The notes below the pieces were generated by a model. The model was not told where the DNA came from. It saw nothing but the letters and a program-made list of their open reading frames with translations, and ran no database searches. This document shows, piece by piece, positions 1 through 8,861 of a DNA stretch of 34,561 bases. Positions within the stretch are counted from its first letter, which is position 1. Each line of letters opens with the position of its first letter. The translations under genes and the position numbers were made by a program. The stretch is from Alphaproteobacteria bacterium. GTDB taxonomy: Bacteria; Pseudomonadota; Alphaproteobacteria; Puniceispirillales; Puniceispirillaceae. The stretch spans positions 1-34,561 of the forward strand of contig JADHLH010000017.1 in the NCBI GenBank assembly GCA_016780765.1. The letters are read 5' to 3'.

Positions 1-36
1 TTCTTATCCATACACCCGCTGTCATCAATTCGGGTC

Positions 37-1293
37 TTGATCCTGTCGCTTCTTCTGTTGGGATTCGCGATGGTTCAGGCCACACCGGCAATGGCCGCCA
101 AATATGCTGCCATCGTCATTGAAGAGCATAGCGGCAAGGTGCTGTTCGCCCGCAACGCCGACCAGGCGCGCTATCCCGCATCCCTGACCAAGATTATGAC
201 GCTATATCTGCTGTTTGAGGAGCTGGAGGCACGGCGCCTTACCATGGATACCAGAATGCGCGTCTCAAAGACGGCTGCCGGGCGTTCGCCATCCAAACTG
301 TATCTGCAGCCGGGGCAAAGCGTCGCCGTGCGGGACGCCATCTACGCCCTGATTACCAAATCGGCAAATGATGTAGCCACCGTGGTTGCCGAACATCTTT
401 CCGGCACTGAACGGGATTTTGGCAAACGAATGACGCGCAAGGCGCGGGCGCTTGGCATGTCGCGCACAACCTTTCGCAATGCCTCCGGCCTGCCGCACAG
501 CCAGCAGAAAACAACAGCGCGCGATATGGCGCGTCTCGGCATCGCCATCCGGCGTGATTTTCCGCAATATTTTGGTTTCTTTTCCACAAAGTCCTTTCGC
601 TGGAAGGGCAAGAGGTTCGGCAACCATAACAAGCTGCTCAGCAGCTATCAGGGCACTGACGGGATCAAGACCGGCTATATCAACGCTTCCGGTTTCAATC
701 TGCTTGCCACGGTTGAACGTCATGGTGTGCGGCTTGTCGGGGCCGTCTTTGGCGGTCGCACAGGCAGAACCCGTGATGCCCATATGGTCCAAATCCTTGA
801 TAAATCCTTCAAACGTGCAAAGCCGGCTGACATCCAGACCCAGCTTGCATCCGCCAGATCGCGCATCCGTGTGATCCCGAAATCGCTGCCAACGCCGATT
901 GCCGCGCCAAAAAGCCTGCCCGTGGCACCGCCGCCGCGCACCACCAACAGCGCCAGCATCGATGTGGCACTGGCTGGTGAGGCCGCCTATCTCGACGGCG
1001 GCACACCGGTAGATGATGCTGATGGGCAGCTGACAGAACTGCCAACAAGCTGGAGCGTTCAGGTCGGCAGCTTTGCCCGTCGGGTAAATGCGCACAAGGC
1101 AGCAGCGCAGGCACGCCGTGCCGCACGCGATGTGCTTGGCACGATCCCGGCGCGGCTGACCATGGTTACGCGGGGCAACATTCCGTTATGGCGGGTCCGC
1201 TTTCACAATCTTGATGAAACGCAGGCACGCAGCGCCTGCGCAGTCCTGTTTTCGGAAGGACGGCCCTGTGTGGCCATCGCCGAAACAGGCTAG
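37..1293 (+). CDS. dacF: D-alanyl-D-alanine carboxypeptidase (PBP5/6-like, peptidase S11) with C-terminal SPOR domain
   Basis: Signal-peptide-like N-terminus; S11 motifs ASLTKIM (SxxK), KSAND (SxN) and GIKTGYI (KTG); C-terminal SPOR-like segment VQVGSFARR...RVRFHNL. ORF begins at TTG 37; the true start may lie upstream of the window. Confidence 0.9.
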   Translation: MILSLLLLGFAMVQATPAMAAKYAAIVIEEHSGKVLFARNADQARYPASLTKIMTLYLLFEELEARRLTMDTRMRVSKTAAGRSPSKLYLQPGQSVAVRDAIYALITKSANDVATVVAEHLSGTERDFGKRMTRKARALGMSRTTFRNASGLPHSQQKTTARDMARLGIAIRRDFPQYFGFFSTKSFRWKGKRFGNHNKLLSSYQGTDGIKTGYINASGFNLLATVERHGVRLVGAVFGGRTGRTRDAHMVQILDKSFKRAKPADIQTQLASARSRIRVIPKSLPTPIAAPKSLPVAPPPRTTNSASIDVALAGEAAYLDGGTPVDDADGQLTELPTSWSVQVGSFARRVNAHKAAAQARRAARDVLGTIPARLTMVTRGNIPLWRVRFHNLDETQARSACAVLFSEGRPCVAIAETG

Positions 1294-2198
1294 CCGCCAG
1301 AAATGTCATCAAGGCATCGCGCCATCATCTCCTTGACGATCTTGGCAGCCACCATCGCAGTGACCCCGTTCACATCGCGTTCGGGATTCAACTCGACAAG
1401 GTCACCGCCAACCATTCGCGCACCGGAATGCGTGCCAAAATTCTGGATGATGTGCAACACATCGCGCACCGACATGCCGCCCGGTTCATGGTGCGAAACC
1501 CCGGGGGCAAATGCCGGGTCCAGCACATCCAGATCAATGCTCAGATAGACCGGTCCGTCGATGCTGATCTCGGTGATATCAGCGGCATGCCTCATCTCAT
1601 GACAATCGACACTGAATCTTTCCACCTGTGCCCGTTGATGCGCGTTCAGCGTCCGCACACCCATCTGGATCAGGCGCGCTGCGCCGCCATCTTCCATAAT
1701 CCGCGCAAAGGGCGAGGCGTGGCTGAACGGATTGCCCTCCATGTCATCATAAAGATCCGGATGCGCATCCAGATGCAGGATGGTCAGCCCCTGATGGTGC
1801 GCGGCGTGCGCCATCACCGCCGGCCAGGTCACAGAATGATCGCCACCAAGGCTGATCACCGCCTGCCCGTCTGCCAGCCGGTCAGCAATACCATCATGAA
1901 TTGCATCAAAGGCAGGCTTGCCCGAAAGACCGCGCAACGCCAGATCGCCAGCATCCTGCCACAGACCGGTCATGCCGCCATCAGCATTGATGTCCTGGCC
2001 AAGGTCTGTACCTGTCTCGGCAAACATATTGGCTGACGGCGATGTCATGGCGGCGCGGATCAGCGGCGGTGCCAGCCGCGGACCCGTCAGAAACGTGGAA
2101 TTATTGTCCTGCGGCAGCCCAATCAATGCCAGAGGCGGGCGTTGGGTCGCGGTCTTTTGAATGGCCAGCTTTTTACCGGTCATCGCGCTATCGGTCAT
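1290..2198 (-). CDS. Arginase/agmatinase family ureohydrolase
   Basis: Metal motifs GGDHS, LDAHPDLYDD and SIDLDVLDPAFAPG; MTDSAMTGKK start at 2198 preferred over the 2342 ORF start because it overlaps the upstream GFA gene by only 11 nt. Confidence 0.88.
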   Translation of the reverse strand: MTDSAMTGKKLAIQKTATQRPPLALIGLPQDNNSTFLTGPRLAPPLIRAAMTSPSANMFAETGTDLGQDINADGGMTGLWQDAGDLALRGLSGKPAFDAIHDGIADRLADGQAVISLGGDHSVTWPAVMAHAAHHQGLTILHLDAHPDLYDDMEGNPFSHASPFARIMEDGGAARLIQMGVRTLNAHQRAQVERFSVDCHEMRHAADITEISIDGPVYLSIDLDVLDPAFAPGVSHHEPGGMSVRDVLHIIQNFGTHSGARMVGGDLVELNPERDVNGVTAMVAAKIVKEMMARCLDDISGG

Positions 2199-2649
2199 CT
2201 GGCATCTTTCGTTGGCCCCTGTTGGCATGATCTGGCGTATCGAGGTCCAGAATATCTGCCGGCGCCACCGGCCCCCATGCCGGATGTGAATGGCGGAAAA
2301 TCTGGCCGCCAACATACAGCATCTCGCCTTCATCAAAGGCACCGGGGGCGATGCTGATCATGTCCCGGCCATCACGCCGATAAAACATCTGCGCCCCGCA
2401 ATCGGCACAAAAACCTCGCTCTGCGCCTTGTGAACTGCGGTACCAGCGCGGCCGTGCCTCTGTCAGATAGTGGAAATGATCCTTATAGGCCGCACTTGCG
2501 CCCCAGCTTGTGCCGGAAAGCTTCAGACAATCACTGCAGTGACACAGAAACACTTCGCGCAACGGGCCTCCGGCGCGAAAACGGATGGCACCGCAATGGC
2601 AGCCACCATCAAAGCTCTGTCCCTCGGTACCGGCAATTGGCCTGTCCAT
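2188..2649 (-). CDS. GFA/CENP-V family zinc-binding protein
   Basis: GGCHCGAIRF, CHCSDCLKLSG and FCADCGAQMFYR are the cysteine pairs typical of GFA-family proteins. Confidence 0.85.
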   Translation of the reverse strand: MDRPIAGTEGQSFDGGCHCGAIRFRAGGPLREVFLCHCSDCLKLSGTSWGASAAYKDHFHYLTEARPRWYRSSQGAERGFCADCGAQMFYRRDGRDMISIAPGAFDEGEMLYVGGQIFRHSHPAWGPVAPADILDLDTPDHANRGQRKMPDDR

Positions 2650-2710
2650 ACCTTTGTCTCCTCCGCTGTTTCAGTGCAGCCTACACACAGCCGGGGGCAG
2701 CTGACCAGCC

Positions 2711-5700
2711 TTACCTGAAGTCGCGGCTTCGCATGCGGGTGGTGCGGTGGTCGCGGCCAGATTCAGCATCCAGATGCCCCAGGAAACCGTTCAGATTGAA
2801 CAGCGCATCGGCAATAAAATGCAGCACCGCCTTTTCCCGCTGGATACGCCCGACCACCCCCAGAATCTGTGATTGCAGCATGGCATCACGATAGGTTTCG
2901 GTCAGTTTCGGCCAGATGATTACATTCAGCGATTGCAGCCCGTCCTCCAGCGTCAGAAACACCGTTCCTTTGGCGGTACCGGGGCGCTGACGCATGGTAA
3001 CAAGACCAGCCAGCCGCAAGCGTTGTCCATCGCGCGCATCAAAGGCAGCTGCACTGGTCTTCCAGCCAGCCGCCGCCAGTGGCTCCGCCAGCAATGTCAC
3101 CGGATGCGCTTTCAATGACAGGCCAAGACTGCGGTAATCAGCGGCCACCTCCTCGCCGGCTCGCGCCGCTGGCAATGTAACAGCCGGCTCGTCTCCCGCC
3201 AGATCATCATGGCGGCGCGTTGCATGCGCAAACAGCGGCAGTTCGTGCCAGCGCTGACGGGCCAGCGCCCGCACTTCCCACAGCGCCTTGCGCCGGTTCA
3301 GCCCTAAACTGTTGAACCCGTCGGCACGGGCAATCGCCTCCAGCGCTTTTGCTGACACATCGGCCCGCCGCATGATATCGGCAGGACTGGTATATCCAGC
3401 CCCTGTTTCGGCATAGCTGGCATCAGCACGGCTGGCGGCAATGCGCGTGCCTTCTGTCTCTGACAGTCCCTTGACCAGCCGCAACCCCAGCCGCAGCGCA
3501 TGTCGCCCGTCGCGGTTCGCCGGATCAGCCTCCAGCGTGCTGTCCCAATCGGAATACATCACATCGGTCGGGCGCACAGTTATTCCGCTGCGCTTTGCCT
3601 CGGCGACAAGCTGCGAGGATGAATAAAAGCCCATTGGCTGGGCATTCAGCAGGGCGCAGATGAACACATCGGGATAATGACATTTGATCCAGGCCGACAC
3701 ATAGACCAGCAGTGCAAAGCTGGCGGCATGCGATTCCGGAAACCCATAGGTGCCAAACCCCTCAATCTGGCGAAAACAGCGCTCGGCAAAATCCGCATCA
3801 TAGCCGCGTGCCACCATCCCGCGGATCATCTTGTCGTGAAACTTGCTGACATCGCCATGTTTCTTGAACGTCGCCATGGCACGGCGCAGCTGGTCCGCTT
3901 CGCTGCCCGTAAAACCGGCCCCGACAATGGCGATCTGCATCGCCTGTTCCTGAAACAGCGGCACGCCTAGCGTACGGTCCAACACATTGCGCAACGCATC
4001 TGACGGATAGCTGACCTTTTCCAGACCAGCGCGACGACGCAGATAAGGATGCACCATGTCGCCCTGAATCGGCCCCGGCCGTACGATCGCCACCTGCACA
4101 ACCAGATCATGAAAACAGCGTGGTTGCAGACGCGGCAACATCGCCATCTGCGCGCGTGATTCCACCTGAAAAACACCAACCGACTTGCCAGCGCACAGCA
4201 TGTCATAGGTTGCGGTATCCTCAGGCGGCACCGATGCCAGTGTCAGCGGGCGTTTATAATGCTGCACCAGCAGACCAAAAGCGCGGCGGATACAACTCAG
4301 CATGCCAAGCGCCAGCACATCGACCTTGAGCAGGCCAAGCGCATCCAGATCATCCTTGTCCCATTCAATGACCGTGCGCCCTTCCATCGCAGCCGGGCTG
4401 ATCGGGCACAGATGATCCAGCCGCCCGCGGGTGATCACAAAGCCGCCAACATGCTGCGACAGATGCCGCGGAAACCGGCTGATGTCAGTGACCAGCCGGC
4501 GGACCAGCGCAATGCGGCGATCAACAGGGTCAATTCCGACTGCGCGCAACGCCGCATCATCTGGCCCGCCGCCCTCGCGCCCCCATGTCTGCCCCGACAG
4601 CGCCGCCTGCACATCGCTGCTCAGCCCAAACACCTTGGCCACCTCACGCAGGGCACTGCGTGAACGATAGGTGATCACCGCCGCCGTCAACCCGGCCCGG
4701 GTGCGGCCATATTTGGCATAGATATGCTGGATTACCTCTTCACGGCGTTCATGCTCGAAATCGACATCGATGTCGGGCGGCTCGCCGCGTGCCTCGCTGA
4801 TAAACCGCTCAAACAGGGGTTGTGAGCGGTCCGGATCAACCGAGGTGATGCCAAGGCAATAGCAAACCGCTGAATTCGCTGCCGAGCCACGCCCCTGACA
4901 CAATATCCCGCGGCTGCGCGCAAAACGGACAATATCGAAGACAGTCAGAAAATAGGGTGCGAATTTCAACTTTGCGATCAGCAGCAATTCGCGCTGCAGA
5001 TAGCTCTCGACCTTTTCCGGAATGCCGTCAGGGTATCGTTCTCGCGCACCATTCCATGTCTGGTATTCGAGTTCATCCATGGCATTCCGCCCGCCCGGTG
5101 CCACCTCGGCCGGGTATTCATAGGACAGATCATCCATCGCAAAATGACAGGCTGCGGCCAACGCATCGGCGTTTGCCAGCGCATCTGGCCAGTGCCGCCA
5201 CCGCCGCGCCATCTCATCCGGTGCCAGCACCTGTCGTTCAGCATTGCGTGATAACAGGGCTCCCGCACTGTCAAGGCGCTGCCCCTCACGGATGCAGGCC
5301 AGCACATCGGCAAGCGGGCGGCGGGTGGGGCTGTGATACAGCGCATCACCGGCTGCGGTCAGCGGCAATTGCTGTGATTTCGCCATATCGGCAAGCATGG
5401 CCAGACGCGCCTCATCACCGCCATCACGATACAGCACCGCCCCGGCAAAAACCCGCGCAGCCGCCATGTCGCGGATTCGGCCAAGCTGTGTTGCATGCGC
5501 AGCGTCGGGATGGCGCGGCGGCATTACCAGCAGCATGGTGCCAGCTGTCAGACGGGCCAGATCGGCAAGATACAGAACCGGTGCCGCCTTGCTGCCCCGC
5601 ATATTGGCCTCGCTCAGCAGAACCGACAGGGCCTCATAGCCAGCACGATCAACCGGATGCGCGATGACGTCGGGACCATCGACCGGGCGCAGACGGGAGC

Positions 5701-5992
5701 CGACAACAAGCCGGATGCCGGCATCACGCGCCGCACTGTGCGCCCGCACGATGCCAGCCAGCGAATTCACATCTGCCACACCAATCGCCTGCCAGCCAAG
5801 GGCAGCTGCCGTCTCAATCATCTCGGCCGGATGCGACGCACCAGCAAGAAAAGTGAAATTGCTGTAACAGCCAAGCAGCGCTGAAGGTTGGCCAGACCCC
5901 TGGCCAGACCCCTGATCAGACCCGTGGCCGGGAGTCTGCGCCGGGGGCAGTCTGCCCTGCCCTCCGGTATCTGATGCGGTGCCACCCATCAC
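2711..5992 (-). CDS. dnaE2: Error-prone DNA polymerase DnaE2 (ImuC), alpha-subunit family
   Basis: PHP-like N-terminus (SNFTFLAGASHPAEM), GRGSAANSAVCYCLGIT, PPDIDVDFEHERREEVIQHIY, GFPESHAASFALLVY; directly downstream of imuB with overlapping TGATG (ATG alternative at 5989, GTG at 5992). Confidence 0.95.
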   Translation of the reverse strand: MMGGTASDTGGQGRLPPAQTPGHGSDQGSGQGSGQPSALLGCYSNFTFLAGASHPAEMIETAAALGWQAIGVADVNSLAGIVRAHSAARDAGIRLVVGSRLRPVDGPDVIAHPVDRAGYEALSVLLSEANMRGSKAAPVLYLADLARLTAGTMLLVMPPRHPDAAHATQLGRIRDMAAARVFAGAVLYRDGGDEARLAMLADMAKSQQLPLTAAGDALYHSPTRRPLADVLACIREGQRLDSAGALLSRNAERQVLAPDEMARRWRHWPDALANADALAAACHFAMDDLSYEYPAEVAPGGRNAMDELEYQTWNGARERYPDGIPEKVESYLQRELLLIAKLKFAPYFLTVFDIVRFARSRGILCQGRGSAANSAVCYCLGITSVDPDRSQPLFERFISEARGEPPDIDVDFEHERREEVIQHIYAKYGRTRAGLTAAVITYRSRSALREVAKVFGLSSDVQAALSGQTWGREGGGPDDAALRAVGIDPVDRRIALVRRLVTDISRFPRHLSQHVGGFVITRGRLDHLCPISPAAMEGRTVIEWDKDDLDALGLLKVDVLALGMLSCIRRAFGLLVQHYKRPLTLASVPPEDTATYDMLCAGKSVGVFQVESRAQMAMLPRLQPRCFHDLVVQVAIVRPGPIQGDMVHPYLRRRAGLEKVSYPSDALRNVLDRTLGVPLFQEQAMQIAIVGAGFTGSEADQLRRAMATFKKHGDVSKFHDKMIRGMVARGYDADFAERCFRQIEGFGTYGFPESHAASFALLVYVSAWIKCHYPDVFICALLNAQPMGFYSSSQLVAEAKRSGITVRPTDVMYSDWDSTLEADPANRDGRHALRLGLRLVKGLSETEGTRIAASRADASYAETGAGYTSPADIMRRADVSAKALEAIARADGFNSLGLNRRKALWEVRALARQRWHELPLFAHATRRHDDLAGDEPAVTLPAARAGEEVAADYRSLGLSLKAHPVTLLAEPLAAAGWKTSAAAFDARDGQRLRLAGLVTMRQRPGTAKGTVFLTLEDGLQSLNVIIWPKLTETYRDAMLQSQILGVVGRIQREKAVLHFIADALFNLNGFLGHLDAESGRDHRTTRMRSRDFR
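5890..5925 (-). repeat. 12-nt in-frame tandem repeat, 3 units, near the dnaE2 N-terminus
   Basis: ggccagacccct / ggccagacccct / gatcagacccgt; encodes GSDQGSGQGSGQ. Confidence 0.88.
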
Positions 5993-7578
5993 GCAAAAAA
6001 GCCGTGCAGAAACCAGTCAGGCTCTTCACCGCGCTCTGGCAGACCCTCACGATATACCCAGAAACGGGCACCATCCTCGTCCTGAAGACGGAAATAGTCA
6101 CGTGTCCTGGTGCCGACCGCGGCGCTCCACCATTGCGGGGCAATGCGCTCAGGTCCACTTGCCCGGATCACCTTGTGGGTGCGTTTCTGCCACACGAAGC
6201 GGGCAGGCGGATGATCCGGTAAAAGCGCGACAACAGCCAGTTTCTGCGGCACACCAAGCAACCTGATCGGGCGCGGTGCGGCTGTCAGGCAGTGCGGCGT
6301 TGTATTCATGTCATCATGAAAGCCGGCCGTTTCCATATCGGCATAGGCAGCATATTGCGCCGCCTCGGGCTGCCAGCAGTTACGCGCCCGCATATGCAGC
6401 ACCGCACCATAACCAAGGCGCGCCACCAGCCGGTCAACCAGACTGGCATAGGTTTCACTTGCCGAAATGCCTTCATCAAACCGCGCCGCCACAGGGGCCT
6501 GCGGGCTGCAGTCATGCGCTTCCAGCCACATCCGCTCCAGACCAAATTCGGGATCGATTGTCTCTGCCGCTGATACCAGCAGACGACAAAAGGCACCGCT
6601 GTCAAGGCTGGGGCGCGAAAAATGCACATCCCGTCCCATCACCATATTGTCAACACGCTGCCAGCCAAGCTGCAAACGGCGCGTGGCCAGCCCCTGTTGC
6701 TGCAGGATATCAACCATCTCGCCAGCCAGTCCGCTGGCAATGACCTGAATGTCCTCAGGCGCGGCAACCGGTTCGGCAAACTGGCGCATCGCCACACGCG
6801 GACGCGCCGGCATCAGCGGTGTGAAACTTTCATTCACATGCCCCAGCGCCGCATCCAGCTGGTGTGTAACCACCTGCCCGAACCGCGATGCCAGCGGCGC
6901 GCGCGCCATACCCAGAAGATCGCCCACATGACGCAGGCCCGATGCCGCCATCGCTGTACAGACCGTGCCGTCAAGACGCAGCGCTGCCAACGGCAATCCG
7001 GCCAGCATGGCTGACAGCTGGCGTGATGATGATGCGCTGTGGCGGCTGCAGCCATAACGCTGTGCAGCAGGTGCATAGCGTGCCAACCCCCATGCAGCGC
7101 CACATGTCGGGGCCACTGCCAGCCTGATTGTCAGACCGGCACGGCGCAGACGGCGCGCCATATCGGCCAGAAGCGGGCGAATGCCACCATGCAGATGTGT
7201 TGCACCAGCCACATCCAGCCAGATACCGTTGCCGTCATGTGCGATGCTGGCACCGCCACCGGTAATTCCGGCCGGGGCCGGGGCGGTCAGCGGACAATAC
7301 CGTCTTGCCCACATGGCCAGATGCTGCAGATCCTGCCGGTCAGCCGCATCATCTGCCGGGTGTGACAACAGATCAGGACGCAACGCACGGGCATCGGCCA
7401 GCCGCATACCGCCGCGCAACCCCAACCGACGCGCCAGCACACAGACAGAATCGACCAGTTCGGCCCCATGCACAGCACGTGTCAGCACAAGTGGGTGCAT
7501 GGGCGAGACATCGCTGGTCCGGCGCACACGTTCGGCAGCCAGATGCGGAAACCAGGCATGGATGATCAGCCGTGTCAT
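5989..7578 (-). CDS. imuB: ImuB, Y-family-like DNA polymerase subunit of the SOS mutasome
   Basis: ImuB/UmuC-like N-terminus (MTRLIIHAWFPHLAAERV), little-finger-like region; sits between imuA and dnaE2. Confidence 0.92.
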   Translation of the reverse strand: MTRLIIHAWFPHLAAERVRRTSDVSPMHPLVLTRAVHGAELVDSVCVLARRLGLRGGMRLADARALRPDLLSHPADDAADRQDLQHLAMWARRYCPLTAPAPAGITGGGASIAHDGNGIWLDVAGATHLHGGIRPLLADMARRLRRAGLTIRLAVAPTCGAAWGLARYAPAAQRYGCSRHSASSSRQLSAMLAGLPLAALRLDGTVCTAMAASGLRHVGDLLGMARAPLASRFGQVVTHQLDAALGHVNESFTPLMPARPRVAMRQFAEPVAAPEDIQVIASGLAGEMVDILQQQGLATRRLQLGWQRVDNMVMGRDVHFSRPSLDSGAFCRLLVSAAETIDPEFGLERMWLEAHDCSPQAPVAARFDEGISASETYASLVDRLVARLGYGAVLHMRARNCWQPEAAQYAAYADMETAGFHDDMNTTPHCLTAAPRPIRLLGVPQKLAVVALLPDHPPARFVWQKRTHKVIRASGPERIAPQWWSAAVGTRTRDYFRLQDEDGARFWVYREGLPERGEEPDWFLHGFFA

Positions 7579-7584
7579 GACCGG

Positions 7585-8802
7585 CTATCGGGCGATGGTG
7601 GCGCGTGCCGGGCCCACAGACGCCACACCAGCCGCAGACAATGCGCGGCCTGACGGCGTCGTCTGGCGGCGTGGGCGCACCACATGACGGGGCAGACCGG
7701 CGGCATTACCTTCCTGACGTGCGGTAAATGGCAACATTGCGGGTCTATCGGTCTGCTGGTCAGCCCTGCCGGCAAGCGTACAGGCCTGAAAGCGGTCGGC
7801 AAAACTGTCCCACAGCACACCCGTATGGCAGGGCCGCCCACCACGGGCATGTGTGATATGGATATCCCAGACCGGGTGCCAGGGGGCGGCTGGCGATCGT
7901 GTAACTGGCGATCGTGTATCTGGCGATCGTGCAACTGCCTGCTGCTGACGACCCGGGGATATATGCCACTGGCTCTCAAAACCGCTGGCTACCACTGGCC
8001 AGCCCAACAGCAGACCAGTTGTGCCACTGGCTTCGGCAGCAAGCTGCGCCCGCCGGGCCAGCCGCATCCAGTAATCGGAAGACTGGCTCAGACCGTCATA
8101 TTCAACAACCACCGCAGCCAGCCCTTCGGTGCGAAGAATATCCTCAAGCGCGGCAAGGCGGCGTGTCGGGCCAGGCGCATCAACAATCAGCAACCGCCCG
8201 GGATCGATTCCCAGCGCAGCCAGCCCGGCCGCATACAGCATTCCCGATCCACCCATCGCCGACGCCGGACACCAGACGACCGGCCCGTCGCAGCGCACGG
8301 CCAGACGGCGAACCAGCGCCGCCGCAAATCCGGTCAGCGCCCCGTCATGTCCCGGGCGACCACACAGCATATGAACCCGTCCCAGCGCCAGACCACCTGC
8401 AAGTGCCGAATCCAGCGAAGCAACCCCCAATGACAGGCGCGGCGAATCAAGACAGCCTTCGAGGCGCGCCACATCATGGCGCAGCTGCCGGAAATGCATA
8501 TGGCGGCCCCCGGCAGAATCGGAATTACTGGCAGAATCGGAATTACTGGCAGAATCGGAATAACTGGCAGAATTATAATCAGTGGCAGAATTATAATCAG
8601 TGGCAGAATCGACATTGGAATCGACATTGGAATCGACATTGGAATCAACATTGGAATCGACATTGGAATCAACATTGGAATCGACATTGGAATCAGTATC
8701 AGTCCCAATTGAAGCATCATCAAAAAATTGATTTTTATGAATAAAACTGTTTGATCCAGATACCGGACCCGCATTCTCTGCCGTGTTGATGATGGTCGCC
8801 AT
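7585..8802 (-). CDS. imuA: ImuA-like (SulA/RecA-fold) mutasome protein with N-terminal low-complexity repeat region
   Basis: Core LRHDVARLEG...LSLGVASLDSALAGGLALGRVHMLCGRPGHDGALTGFAAAL and THARGGRPCHTGVLWD; operon with imuB and dnaE2; SD AGGAGGGCGCAAT before ATG 8802. Confidence 0.88.
   Translation of the reverse strand: MATIINTAENAGPVSGSNSFIHKNQFFDDASIGTDTDSNVDSNVDSNVDSNVDSNVDSNVDSNVDSATDYNSATDYNSASYSDSASNSDSASNSDSAGGRHMHFRQLRHDVARLEGCLDSPRLSLGVASLDSALAGGLALGRVHMLCGRPGHDGALTGFAAALVRRLAVRCDGPVVWCPASAMGGSGMLYAAGLAALGIDPGRLLIVDAPGPTRRLAALEDILRTEGLAAVVVEYDGLSQSSDYWMRLARRAQLAAEASGTTGLLLGWPVVASGFESQWHISPGRQQQAVARSPDTRSPVTRSPAAPWHPVWDIHITHARGGRPCHTGVLWDSFADRFQACTLAGRADQQTDRPAMLPFTARQEGNAAGLPRHVVRPRRQTTPSGRALSAAGVASVGPARATIAR
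7891..7935 (-). repeat. 15-nt in-frame tandem repeat, 3 units, in imuA
   Basis: tggcgatcgtgtaac / tggcgatcgtgtatc / tggcgatcgtgcaac; encodes ARSPDTRSPVTRSP. Confidence 0.95.
8512..8601 (-). repeat. 18-nt in-frame tandem repeat, 5 units, in imuA
   Basis: ggcagaatcggaattact x2, ggcagaatcggaataact, ggcagaattataatcagt x2; encodes SATDYN/SASYSD/SASNSD hexapeptides. Confidence 0.95.
8606..8689 (-). repeat. 12-nt in-frame tandem repeat, 7 units, in imuA
   Basis: Seven consecutive gaatc(g/a)acattg units encoding (DSNV)7. Confidence 0.97.
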
Positions 8803-8846
8803 ATTGCGCCCTCCTGCCGATTTTTATCCTGTTTTACATCCTATTT

Positions 8847-8861
8847 GTTCACTATTTGTTC
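8847..8861. promoter_or_regulatory. Predicted LexA (SOS) box, GTTC-N7-GTTC
   Basis: gttcACTATTTgttc matches the alphaproteobacterial SOS consensus exactly; about 45 bp upstream of imuA, next to a minus-strand TATAAT (+ 8863-8868). Confidence 0.88.

Noticed and set aside
265-1095. Long antisense ORFs such as 265-1095 (-), 1428-2036 (+), 4957-5667 (+), 9686-10567 (+), 25515-26270 (+), 26709-27644 (+)
   Set aside because: They lie opposite well-supported genes, have GC-driven open frames and Arg/Pro/His/Ala-rich low-similarity translations, and show no recognisable domains.
2188-2649. Formaldehyde detoxification enzyme linked to the sox island
   Set aside because: GFA-family proteins are functionally heterogeneous and this gene is 8 kb away in another transcription unit.
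8512-8689. CRISPR-like array
   Set aside because: Units are contiguous 12- and 18-nt repeats with no spacers and lie in a coding frame; no cas genes in the window.
8476-8744. Plus-strand ORFs 8476-8712 (GIDIGIDIGI) and 7914-8744 (NRHWNRHWNQHW) over the repeats
   Set aside because: Antisense frames of the imuA tandem repeats; period lengths divisible by three keep all frames open. imuA itself has the conserved core, operon context and SD.
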